Assembly (NCBI RefSeq): GCF_965230735.1
Contig: NZ_OZ246016.1
Location: forward strand, 2,542,001-2,606,000
From: Motiliproteus sp965230735
Lineage (GTDB): Bacteria > Pseudomonadota > Gammaproteobacteria > Pseudomonadales > Balneatricaceae
Length of the DNA stretch: 64,000 nt
Reading direction: 5' to 3'
The position numbers and the translations under genes were made by a program. The number at the start of each line of letters is the position of its first letter. Position 1 is the stretch's first letter. Shown here piece by piece: positions 9,226-17,528 of the stretch. The notes beneath the pieces were generated by a model, which saw only the letters and a list, made by a program, of their open reading frames with translations, searched no databases and was not told where the DNA came from.

Positions 9226-9308
9226 TCGGTTTCGGTTATCTCATCAGGCTGCTTGGCCGCACCCAACCAATCGCCTATCAACTGACCGCCGTTCGCCATA
9301 TTGTCTCG

Positions 9309-10475
9309 CTAATCGCGCCTCAAACGGTCGGAAACGGCGATCGGCGATGGGAAGTTGAATACCACGATGTAGGATGAGACCAGGAAGGTCAGGATAGCGG
9401 TGGCTTGAATCAGGTGCGACGCTTCCTGGCCGATCAGCAGCGTACTGGTGGCGAGATAGGCGATCAGTAGTGAGAACTCGCTGGTTTGTCCCAGCCGAAA
9501 TCCGACCTCCCAGCCCATCTGCGAACTCTCACTGATGCGCTGTAGCAGCACTTTGAACACCAGCGGCTTAAAGATCAGCACCAGTACGGCCAGGATTAAG
9601 GCCGGTACGATCACATCGTCCAGTAGTCCCAGGTTGAAGCTGGCACCGATCGAGAAGAAGAACAGGATCAGGAAGAAGTCCCGCAGGGGTTTGAGGCTCT
9701 CGGCGATATATTGCGAGATCGGGCTGGTCGCCAGGCTGACCCCGGCAACAAAGGCGCCGATTTCAGCCGATAGCCCCATCGCGGCTGCACCTTCGGCGAC
9801 ACCCAGACACCAGCCGATGGCGACCAGGAAGATATATTCATGGAAGCGGTCGAAGCGCTGGATCAGGTTCAACAGAATGTATTTGACGAACAGGAACGAC
9901 GAGCCGATCAGCAGCGGGAATGCCAGCAGGGTCTTCAGGTAAGTGGTTGGGCTAACGTCGCCGGAGCTGGTGCTGTAGAGCGCCAGCAGCACGATGATGG
10001 CGATTACGTCCTGCAACAGCAGCAGGCCGACGACCAGCTCGCCGGTGTGCTTGTGGTGCAGTACCGTGGTTGGCAGCAACTTGATCCCGATAATGGTGCT
10101 CGAGAACATCAACGATAGACCGATGATCAGGCATTCAGTTTCGGTATACCCGAAGGCTTTGCCTGTGCCGTAGCCGATGGCGGCAAAGACCGCCGAACTG
10201 AGCAGCGCCACCAGGGTCGCTTTCTTGAGCATGTGCAGCAGGTGGCTGGGTTGCATGTCCAGACCGAGCAGGAACAGCAGGAAGATAATGCCGATCTCGG
10301 CGATATCCGACAGTAGGCTGGTATCCGTAACCATCTCCATACCGTAGGGGCCGAACAGGGCGCCGAGAACGATATAGGCCACCAGCAGCGGCTGGCGGGT
10401 AAACAGGGCCAGAGAAGCGATGACGGCGGCTCCGGTGAAGATCAGGAAGAAAGAGAAAACCAGCGAGTGTTCCAA
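9309..10475 (-). CDS. Monovalent cation:proton antiporter, CPA2 family, without RCK domain
   Basis: This is an inner-membrane transporter probably exchanging K+ or Na+ for H+. The 388-residue protein is almost entirely hydrophobic, with about 12 membrane segments. It has CPA2/Kef-type blocks PLLVAYIVLGALFGPYG, IAEIGIIFLLFLLGLDM, LMFSSTIIGIKLLP, GLLLLQDVIAIIVL (containing the QD of the ion site) and GLSAEIGAFVAGVSLA. It ends after the last membrane helix, so the cytosolic RCK/TrkA-N nucleotide-sensing domain of KefB/KefC is missing and gating must be by other means. The MATE transporter gene lies upstream on the same strand with a 121-base gap. Confidence 0.88.
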   Translation of the reverse strand: MEHSLVFSFFLIFTGAAVIASLALFTRQPLLVAYIVLGALFGPYGMEMVTDTSLLSDIAEIGIIFLLFLLGLDMQPSHLLHMLKKATLVALLSSAVFAAIGYGTGKAFGYTETECLIIGLSLMFSSTIIGIKLLPTTVLHHKHTGELVVGLLLLQDVIAIIVLLALYSTSSGDVSPTTYLKTLLAFPLLIGSSFLFVKYILLNLIQRFDRFHEYIFLVAIGWCLGVAEGAAAMGLSAEIGAFVAGVSLATSPISQYIAESLKPLRDFFLILFFFSIGASFNLGLLDDVIVPALILAVLVLIFKPLVFKVLLQRISESSQMGWEVGFRLGQTSEFSLLIAYLATSTLLIGQEASHLIQATAILTFLVSSYIVVFNFPSPIAVSDRLRRD

Positions 10476-10596
10476 ACCAAAAACTCCAGTAACGGTCGCT
10501 GACGGCTTCAGCTGCGACCTGCGACGGTATTATGAACAATGCCCCGTCTATGGCAACAATGCCTTGTTATCAAATGGTTAGTAAACAAGGCCAAGA

Positions 10597-11919
10597 TTAT
10601 AAACGTATCTGACTCCAGCGTCGGCGCGACCAGATAAAACTCAGTATCACTGAGGATAGTCCTCGATGAAGCAGCTGTACCAGCCAGATCGCGGTTAAAC
10701 CGCCGCCCAGTACCGGGCCGACCAACCAGGTCAGCGGCAGGAAGAAGCCCCACTGACCGAGCAGCGTCACCATCATGACCGTCCGGTTGGCACCGGCTCC
10801 CAGCATTGCCTGGGTGAATACGATGGCCATCACGTCGATGCAGATGGCGACACAGGTGATACGCAATGGGATCAAGGCCTGCTCGATCAGTGGTGGCTCG
10901 GACAGGAACAGGCCCAGTATCTGGGTGGGCAGCAACCAGAGCGGCAGGCTGAGCAGGAAAACGGTGACCGCCGCAACCCGGACCGTGTCCCAACCCCACT
11001 GATTCGCGGAGTCCTGATCCCCCTTGCCGAGATCGTGGCTGACCAGGGTGGTGGCCGCCATACCAAAACCGACCGCCGGGAGGATTAACAGTAGCGACAA
11101 GTGGGTCAGGACATGGGCGATGGCCAGCTCGCGGGTGCCGAGTTGGGCGATGATGCCAAACAGCACGGCCACACTGGAGGCAAAAACCAGCTGTTGCAGC
11201 GAGTTGGGTATCGACAGTCGTAACAGGCTGGTCAAGGTCTGGCGATCGGGCAGCCGGGTCAGGAAACCGCGGCTCCTGGCCTGGCGCCAGGTCATCACGA
11301 CATAGATCAGGCTGCCCAGATAGAGCGATAAGGTGGTGCCCAGTCCGGCACCGGCTGCCCCCATTTCGGGTAGGCCGAAAGCACCGTAAATCAAACCGTA
11401 GCTGATGACCACGTTGAACAGATGGACCGCCACCAGTACCCGAAGGTAGGCCATCGATTGATTGATACCGTTCCAGTAGCCCCGGAACGACAGGTTGAAG
11501 CCCACGGCCCAGGCCCCGAGCAGGCGGTAATCCAGATAGGGGACGGCAACCTGCATCAATTCGCGATCATCACTGATCAGGGCGATAAGTCGATCCGACT
11601 GCGATAGGCAGATCAGCATCAGCGGTAGGCAGAACAGCAGGGCGATTAACAATCCGCCGTTAAGCGGCTCGGCCTTGACGGCGAGTCGGCCCTGGCCGTG
11701 ACGTCGGGCCACCATCGCCTGTACCCCGGATGATAGCCCCATCACCAGCGCCATCACCAGGAAGCTGGCGTAGCCTCCGACGCCGACACCGGCCAACGCA
11801 GCGCCGCCCAAGGCACCGACCAGAGCGGTGTCAACCAGATTCAGCAGGCTTTGCGACAGCATGCCGCCGATAATCGGCAGGCCCAGGTGCAGAATCTGGC
11901 GGTAGCGGGAAGACAGCAT
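10597..11919 (-). CDS. MATE family multidrug/toxin efflux transporter (DinF-like)
   Basis: MATE proteins export cationic drugs or metabolites in exchange for Na+ or H+. The protein (440 residues from ATG 11919; a TTG at 11946 would add nine) has 12 predicted membrane helices in two halves. Helix 1 shows GLPIIGGMLSQSLLNLVDTALVGALGGAALAGVG, the MatE N-half signature. The C-half starts near LSIPNSLQQLVFASSVAVLF and has GFGMAATTLVSHDLGKGD. The DinF-like subgroup is suggested by overall length and the FRGYWNGINQS segment. Substrate cannot be told. It is divergent from nfuA across about 230 bases. Confidence 0.88.
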   Translation of the reverse strand: MLSSRYRQILHLGLPIIGGMLSQSLLNLVDTALVGALGGAALAGVGVGGYASFLVMALVMGLSSGVQAMVARRHGQGRLAVKAEPLNGGLLIALLFCLPLMLICLSQSDRLIALISDDRELMQVAVPYLDYRLLGAWAVGFNLSFRGYWNGINQSMAYLRVLVAVHLFNVVISYGLIYGAFGLPEMGAAGAGLGTTLSLYLGSLIYVVMTWRQARSRGFLTRLPDRQTLTSLLRLSIPNSLQQLVFASSVAVLFGIIAQLGTRELAIAHVLTHLSLLLILPAVGFGMAATTLVSHDLGKGDQDSANQWGWDTVRVAAVTVFLLSLPLWLLPTQILGLFLSEPPLIEQALIPLRITCVAICIDVMAIVFTQAMLGAGANRTVMMVTLLGQWGFFLPLTWLVGPVLGGGLTAIWLVQLLHRGLSSVILSFIWSRRRWSQIRL

Positions 11920-12152
11920 TTGAGGGTTAATAAAGCTCAGAATCAAGACCTTGTGGCATAAGGCTAAAAGGGCGCCATTCTATCAGATCCGGCTGCCGAC
12001 GTTGGGGTAAATAGGGCTAATGGGGAAGCTGGTCGTAATTAAGCGAAGACGTCGAGCCGAAGGCTGTCTAATAACTGACCAAAAAAGTAAGGTTCATTAT
12101 TGAGAGATGATCGCATAGAATGGAACCAAGATTGTTATAGGTAGTTTTATCG

Positions 12153-12755
12153 ATGCAGACATACGACATCACCATTACAGAAAGCGCCCAGGGTTACCTC
12201 GCTGAACTGTTGGAAAAACAAGGCGTTGAGGGAATCGGCGTACGAATCTTCGTGACTCAACCCGGTACGCCCTATGCGGAAACCTGTCTGGCTTACTGTC
12301 GGCCGGAAGAGATCCAGCAGGAGGATGAAGTGATGGAGCTCGAACCGTTCAAGGTCTATCTCGAGCCTCACAGTATCCCCTATCTGGAAGAGTCGGTGGT
12401 CGACTACGCGTCCGATCGCATGGGTGGCCAGCTGACCATCAAAGCACCCAACGCCAAGGTGCCCAAGGTCAGTGAAGACAGCCCGATCGAAGATCAGATC
12501 AACTACGTACTGTTCAATGACATCAATCCGGGGCTGGCGTCCCACGGCGGCCAGGTGTCGCTGGTGGAGGTGATCAGTGAAGAGCAGGGTGAAATCGCGG
12601 TACTGAAGTTCGGTGGTGGTTGTCAGGGTTGCAGTGCGGTGGATATGACCCTCAAGGACGGTGTTGAAGCCACGCTGGTGAAGAAGGTTAAAGGGCTGGT
12701 TGGCGTAAAAGATGTCACCGACCACTCGGTAACCGACAACGCTTACTATCAATAA
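12153..12755 (+). CDS. nfuA: Fe/S biogenesis protein NfuA
   Basis: NfuA binds a [4Fe-4S] cluster at its dimer interface and hands it to apo-enzymes such as aconitase and lipoyl synthase, mainly under oxidative stress or iron shortage. The 200-residue protein has an N-terminal degenerate A-type carrier domain (1-100) and a C-terminal Nfu domain with the cluster-binding C157-Q-G-C160 in GGGCQGCSAVDMTLKDGVE. Length is close to E. coli NfuA (191). It is a single-gene unit with a strong terminator after it. Confidence 0.95.
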   Translation: MQTYDITITESAQGYLAELLEKQGVEGIGVRIFVTQPGTPYAETCLAYCRPEEIQQEDEVMELEPFKVYLEPHSIPYLEESVVDYASDRMGGQLTIKAPNAKVPKVSEDSPIEDQINYVLFNDINPGLASHGGQVSLVEVISEEQGEIAVLKFGGGCQGCSAVDMTLKDGVEATLVKKVKGLVGVKDVTDHSVTDNAYYQ

Positions 12756-12798
12756 GCTTCGATGAAGGCGCCGGCTTTGATGCCGGGGCGTAGACAGT

Positions 12799-12825
12799 AA
12801 AAAGGCTCCCGAGGGAGCCTTTTTT
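12799..12825. terminator. Bidirectional rho-independent terminator between nfuA and the DAHP synthase gene
   Basis: AAAAAGGCTCCC, loop GA and GGGAGCCTTTTT form a perfect 12-bp inverted repeat, with a T run on either strand. It lies between two convergent genes and can serve both. Confidence 0.9.
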
Positions 12826-12839
12826 GGTGCTTTCAGCGA

Positions 12840-13913
12840 TTAGCTGCGACGGGCCGGCAGGGCTTCGTGTAGCTTGGTCGCCATCTCTTTGAGCGATTTT
12901 TCGGTCGTATCCCAATCGATGCAGGCATCGGTAACCGAGACCCCGTACTTGAGATCGTTGAGGTCTTTCGGAATGGACTGGTTGCCCCATTCCAGGTTGC
13001 TCTCGATCATCAGGCCGACAATGGTCTGGTTTCCTTCCAGAATCTGGTTGGCCACGTTCTCCATCACCAGCGGCTGCAGCGCCGGGTCTTTGTTGGAGTT
13101 GGCGTGGCTGCAATCGACCATGATATTGGTGCTGACGCCAGCCTTCTCAAGCGCTGCTTCACACTGCTTGACGCTGACCGAATCGTAGTTGGTGATTTTG
13201 TTGCCGCCGCGCAGGACCACGTGGCCGTACTGGTTGCCACCGGTATTGATCACCGAAACCTGACCATCACCGTTGATACCCAGGAAGCTGTGGGAGTGGG
13301 ATACCGACTGCAGAGCATTGATCGCCACGGTCAGGCCACCGTCGGTGCCATTCTTGAAACCAACCGCGCTGGACAGGCCGGAAGCCATTTCACGGTGAGT
13401 CTGGGATTCGGTGGTGCGGGCGCCGATGGCCGACCAGCAGATCAGGTCCTGCATGTATTGCGGAGAGATCGGATCCAGCGCCTCGGTGGACAGCGGTAGT
13501 CCCATATCGGCCAGGTCGATCAACAGCTGACGACCGATCTGTAGCCCTTCCTCGATCTCAAACGAGTCGTTCATATGAGGGTCATTGATCAGACCTTTCC
13601 AGCCGACGGTGGTGCGCGGCTTCTCAAAATAGACCCGCATGACGATGTACAGGGTGTCTTTGAGTTCGTCGGCCAGCTTCTTCAGTTTACGGCCATACTC
13701 CAGAGCCGCTTTCGGGTCGTGGATCGAGCAGGGGCCGACAACCACAAACATACGGTGATCTTTACCGTCGAGAATATTACGGATCACCTCGCGTCCTTCG
13801 AGCACCGAGCGGCAGGCTGCTTCGGTCAACGGCACTTTTTTCTTCAGTTGCTCGGGGGTGATCAGGATGGATTGGGAGTTGACGTTTAGGTCATCAACGC
13901 GGACATCGGTCAT
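12840..13913 (-). CDS. 3-deoxy-7-phosphoheptulonate (DAHP) synthase, class I (AroF/AroG/AroH type)
   Basis: The enzyme condenses phosphoenolpyruvate with erythrose 4-phosphate, the first step of the shikimate pathway. The 357-residue protein has the class I markers VVGPCSIHDPKAALEYG (PEP site), MRVYFEKPRTTVGWKGLIND, IGARTTESQTHREMASGLS and GFKNGTDGGLTVAINA. The metal-ligand region is DCSHANSNKD near residue 270. It is the size of E. coli AroG (350), AroF (356) and AroH (348). The feedback amino acid (Phe, Tyr or Trp) cannot be decided safely by eye, so no single symbol is given. It is monocistronic with a structured leader upstream. Confidence 0.94.
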   Translation of the reverse strand: MTDVRVDDLNVNSQSILITPEQLKKKVPLTEAACRSVLEGREVIRNILDGKDHRMFVVVGPCSIHDPKAALEYGRKLKKLADELKDTLYIVMRVYFEKPRTTVGWKGLINDPHMNDSFEIEEGLQIGRQLLIDLADMGLPLSTEALDPISPQYMQDLICWSAIGARTTESQTHREMASGLSSAVGFKNGTDGGLTVAINALQSVSHSHSFLGINGDGQVSVINTGGNQYGHVVLRGGNKITNYDSVSVKQCEAALEKAGVSTNIMVDCSHANSNKDPALQPLVMENVANQILEGNQTIVGLMIESNLEWGNQSIPKDLNDLKYGVSVTDACIDWDTTEKSLKEMATKLHEALPARRS

Positions 13914-13946
13914 TGCTCTTTCCTAACTCTGTTGCAGGGGTCTGTT

Positions 13947-13978
13947 CTATCACGCATGTAACGAGGAGAGCGTGATAG
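13947..13978. promoter_or_regulatory. Inverted repeat in the leader of the DAHP synthase gene
   Basis: CTATCACGC and GCGTGATAG form a perfect 9-bp inverted repeat separated by 14 bases. It lies 34-65 bases upstream of the start codon. It could be an operator for a dimeric regulator (TyrR-like control is known for this gene family elsewhere) or an mRNA hairpin. The half-sites do not match the TyrR consensus well. Confidence 0.35.
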
Positions 13979-14123
13979 CCGCCGCCGCTTTATTTCTGGA
14001 TCACAGTCACTGTGTTGGCAGGTTGTAACATATCTAGCTGCATTGCACCATCGGTCAAGGGGTTATGGGTCATCGGCGGCCCATTTTGTCTACCGATAAC
14101 CCATCAACCCGGTTCGGCCAGGC

Positions 14124-17100
14124 TCAGGTCAGTAATTTGATCTCGGCCAGGTGACAGCTTTCCGGGAAGTAGAGTGCGGCGCGGATCGGACGTTGCTCCA
14201 TCGCGGTAAAGCAGTTGGCGTAGTTCTGCAGTTGTTGGTGATAACGCTCCGACTCCTGCTGAATAAACTGGCCAAAGTCGAGATCTTCCGGACAGGCGGC
14301 GGTCTTGTAGTCGATGATCCAGCGTTCTCCCTGTTCGCCGATAAAGGTTCTGTCCACCACGAAATGCTGGGTTTTAAAGCCGTTGTAGTAGCTCAGTGGC
14401 AGCTCGCAGGTGCTGTCGGGATGACGGTGATCCAGCAGCCAGCGACCGGTGGGGTCGTCCAGGGCCTGGCTCAGCAGACGTTCGACCCGGACCAGAGCCT
14501 GTTCCAGCTCGTCGCTTCCCAAGCCCAGTTGTTGCAGTTGAATTCGCCACTGCTCCCGCTCTGTCTGTAGCGTTTCCAGACTCGGAAGCGGCGCTTCGGC
14601 CAGTTGCTTGAAGACCTGGTGTACCAGGGTGCCTGCCAATCTGGGGGCTTGCAGCCAATCCGCTTCCGGCAGGTTGTCATCGTCTTCGAGTTCACGACGT
14701 ACCGGCGCAGCCAGCAGGTTCTCGTCGGTGGGTTGCGGTACCTGCCAGTCCAGGCTAAGGCGTCTGAGTCGGTGCAGGCTGCGCACCGGAGCCTGAGCCT
14801 TCAAATTATCCGGTGCCGGGTGGCACTCGAACAGATCTTTCACCTGCGGCCAGATTCCGGCCAGCAGTGAGTTCTTGGCGGGGCTTTTGAGTGCGCCTTT
14901 GCTGTCGGTGGTGAAGCAGCCGCTCAGATGAAGCCGTTTGATCGCCCGGGTTGCGCCCACGTAAAGCAGGCGCACCGACTCCATCCGATCCCGGGCGGAG
15001 GCTTCGCTACTCAGGTAAAGGTAGATCGGGTCTTCATCGTCGCTGTCGGCCGCCAGCGGTGCCATCAATAGCTCCAGCTCGCCGCTGGCGTTGAGCCGTT
15101 CGTGCCATTGCAGCAGGGCTTTGTCATCGGCACGCGGGGTGCGGTGCAGTCCGGCCAGAATGACATGATCAAACTCCAGTCCTTTGGATTTATGGATCGT
15201 CATGATCTGCAACTTCGGATCGGCATCGCTGGCAGGCTGGGCGTAAAGTTTACCCAGGTCCCGCTCCAGCTGATTCCAGTCGCTGATTCGGCCGGCCCGT
15301 TCATGCTGCCCGATCAGTTCCAGGGCACGGTCGATATCGCGACGCTGAGCAGGGTCCAGACCGGCCGCGCCGCCGAGTCGCAGCCAGCACAGTTCCAGAT
15401 TGTCGCGCAGACTGCGTCGTTGACGTTGCTGCCAGCCGTGGCTGAGCACCCGGTAGAAACGCTGCAGCCGGCACAGCCCGTCGCGGGATAGCGCGGCTTG
15501 GTCGGCAGCCGTCATCGCCGGCTGTTCCAAGAGTTGTGTGAGTCGGGTCAGGATCGGGGTCTGCCGATGTTCATGTCCCGCCACGGCCAGCAGGTCCGCA
15601 TTGTCGAGTCCGCACCAGGGCGCGCGCAGTAACGCCAGCCAGGCAATCCGATCGGCCGGGCTGGACAGGGCGCGGGCCAGTGACAGCAGATCCTGTACCC
15701 ACATCCGGGTGGCCAGCGGATCCAGATCGGTGGCCAGCCAGGTGAAGCCGGCCTGCTGCAATGCCGGCAGAATGGCGCGCAGGTGAGAGCGGTTACGTAC
15801 CAGTACGGCGATACTATCCTGGGGGGTTTCGGTGCGGGTGTTACGCACCAGATTAACGATCAGCTCGGCTTCAGCGCTGGCCGCACTGTCGCTGTTGGGG
15901 TAGTCAACCAACCCATGGAGCTTGACCGCCTCGCCGTCCAGCGGCGGATTGAAACTGTCGGAGTCGGAATAGCTGACCGCGCCACGGCAGATGTCATCCT
16001 CGGCTGGAAACGCGCCCCGGAAAATCTGATTAACCCAGTCCACCAACCGCTGCTGGGAGCGAAAGTTGACACTCAGATCGGCACTTTGCAGCGCTACCGA
16101 TCCTATCCCTTCGCGGCGGGCGTTAAGAAACAGACCGACATTGGCGTTGCGAAAACCGTAGCATGACTGCATCCCGTCGCCGACGATAAACAGGGTGCGA
16201 CTATCGCCGCTCTGCCAGCCGTGGGTCAGTTTCTGCAGCAGGGCGATCTGAGGGGCGGCGGTATCCTGGAATTCATCAACCAGGATGTGACTGAGCCGGT
16301 AATCCAGCAGCAACATCAGGTCGGTGGGCTGATGTTCATCACCCAGGGCGGTCAAGGCGCCGCGGGTCAGCTCGCTGTAGTCGACCTGATTCTGTTCGCT
16401 GAAACAGAGCCAGAGCTCGGCCACCAGACGGGGCAGTACCTGGGTCAGAGCATCGAGGATATGCCACTGGGTGTCGGCGTAGTTTGAGGTCGGCAACAGC
16501 AACAACCGTTGCAGGCGCTCCAGCAGCCCCGGCTGTTCAGACAGTTGACCGATCAGCTCTATCAATGTCTGCTTGCGCACTTTGGCGAGGGCTTTTTCAT
16601 CCTTGGTCGAACCGGCGGGAAAGCCGTTTTTGACGGTGACCTGTTTACGCCACTGGCCTTGCGCGGTTAACAGCAATTCGGTTAGCGCCCGCCAGTGGGG
16701 CAGGTCTTCGTTGGCGGTTCCCGGCAGCTCGGTGATGCCGCGACAGCAAGCCAATGGGGAGTCTTCGGTCAGGTTGCCGGCGGCGTAATCCAGCAAGCCG
16801 GCCAGCTCTGAGCCAAACAGGGTCAGTTGCTGCCGTAGACCATCCAGCTCGTCCTGACGAAGCTGACCCAGGGCTGATTCGAGTAGCTGACGGGCCTGAC
16901 GCAGCTGTTCACCGCTGCCGATCAGCGGCAGCCACTGCTCGCGCTTGCCGAGCATCGACACCAGCAACGGTTCGAATCGATCAAGGTTGTTGTCCAGGTG
17001 CAGCAATAGCCGACCCAGAGGTTCGGCGATCGGGTCGTCTCCCTCCAGGTGCATCAATAGCCGTTCCACCGCTTGCTGGTACAGTGACTGTGCATCGGGG

Positions 17101-17528
17101 CAGATATCCGGCTGTAGACCGAAGCCGGCCTGCAGCGGCAGCCGTCGAGTCAAACCGGCACAGAGGGCGTCGATGGTCATGATCTGCAGCCGCGCCGGAT
17201 TCTGCAGCAGCTGCCACTGCTGCTGTTGGTCGTTGGTCAGTGCGGCCCTGGCCAGTTCCCAGGTATGGCGCTCATGGGGTGCTTGGGGCGGCTCGGATTG
17301 CGCCGCTTTGCGCAGCGACTTGAGGATCCGGTCGCGCATCTCGGCGGCCGCTTTACGGGTGAAGGTGATACACAGGATCTCTTCGGGGCGTTGCACCCGA
17401 GCCAGCAACACCAGTACTCGCTGGGTCAGCAGTTCGGTTTTACCGGAGCCTGCCGGGGCTCGGACACAGAACGACTGGCCGGGATCGAGCGCTCGTTGAC
17501 GATTGGCGATATCGAGCGGTTGCTTCAT
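14124..17528 (-). CDS. UvrD/Rep-type helicase with C-terminal PD-(D/E)XK nuclease domain (AddA-like)
   Basis: This is probably the helicase-nuclease subunit of a double-strand-break end-processing complex. From ATG 17526-17528 it is 1134 residues. Walker A is APAGSGKTELL (Lys30), followed by ITFTRKAAAEMRDRI (motif Ia), DEFQDTAAPQIALL (motif II), VGDGMQSCYGFRNA (motif III) and VRLLYVGATRAIKRLHL (motif VI). The C-terminal nuclease has Glu in CELPLSYYN, Asp in FVVDRTF, the DYK of RWIIDYKTA, and QLQNYA, so it looks catalytically intact. A frame extension of 75 codons upstream was dropped because it lies inside the neighbouring gene and is compositionally odd. The start overlaps the partner stop by four bases (ATGA). 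Confidence 0.9.
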   Translation of the reverse strand: MKQPLDIANRQRALDPGQSFCVRAPAGSGKTELLTQRVLVLLARVQRPEEILCITFTRKAAAEMRDRILKSLRKAAQSEPPQAPHERHTWELARAALTNDQQQQWQLLQNPARLQIMTIDALCAGLTRRLPLQAGFGLQPDICPDAQSLYQQAVERLLMHLEGDDPIAEPLGRLLLHLDNNLDRFEPLLVSMLGKREQWLPLIGSGEQLRQARQLLESALGQLRQDELDGLRQQLTLFGSELAGLLDYAAGNLTEDSPLACCRGITELPGTANEDLPHWRALTELLLTAQGQWRKQVTVKNGFPAGSTKDEKALAKVRKQTLIELIGQLSEQPGLLERLQRLLLLPTSNYADTQWHILDALTQVLPRLVAELWLCFSEQNQVDYSELTRGALTALGDEHQPTDLMLLLDYRLSHILVDEFQDTAAPQIALLQKLTHGWQSGDSRTLFIVGDGMQSCYGFRNANVGLFLNARREGIGSVALQSADLSVNFRSQQRLVDWVNQIFRGAFPAEDDICRGAVSYSDSDSFNPPLDGEAVKLHGLVDYPNSDSAASAEAELIVNLVRNTRTETPQDSIAVLVRNRSHLRAILPALQQAGFTWLATDLDPLATRMWVQDLLSLARALSSPADRIAWLALLRAPWCGLDNADLLAVAGHEHRQTPILTRLTQLLEQPAMTAADQAALSRDGLCRLQRFYRVLSHGWQQRQRRSLRDNLELCWLRLGGAAGLDPAQRRDIDRALELIGQHERAGRISDWNQLERDLGKLYAQPASDADPKLQIMTIHKSKGLEFDHVILAGLHRTPRADDKALLQWHERLNASGELELLMAPLAADSDDEDPIYLYLSSEASARDRMESVRLLYVGATRAIKRLHLSGCFTTDSKGALKSPAKNSLLAGIWPQVKDLFECHPAPDNLKAQAPVRSLHRLRRLSLDWQVPQPTDENLLAAPVRRELEDDDNLPEADWLQAPRLAGTLVHQVFKQLAEAPLPSLETLQTEREQWRIQLQQLGLGSDELEQALVRVERLLSQALDDPTGRWLLDHRHPDSTCELPLSYYNGFKTQHFVVDRTFIGEQGERWIIDYKTAACPEDLDFGQFIQQESERYHQQLQNYANCFTAMEQRPIRAALYFPESCHLAEIKLLT

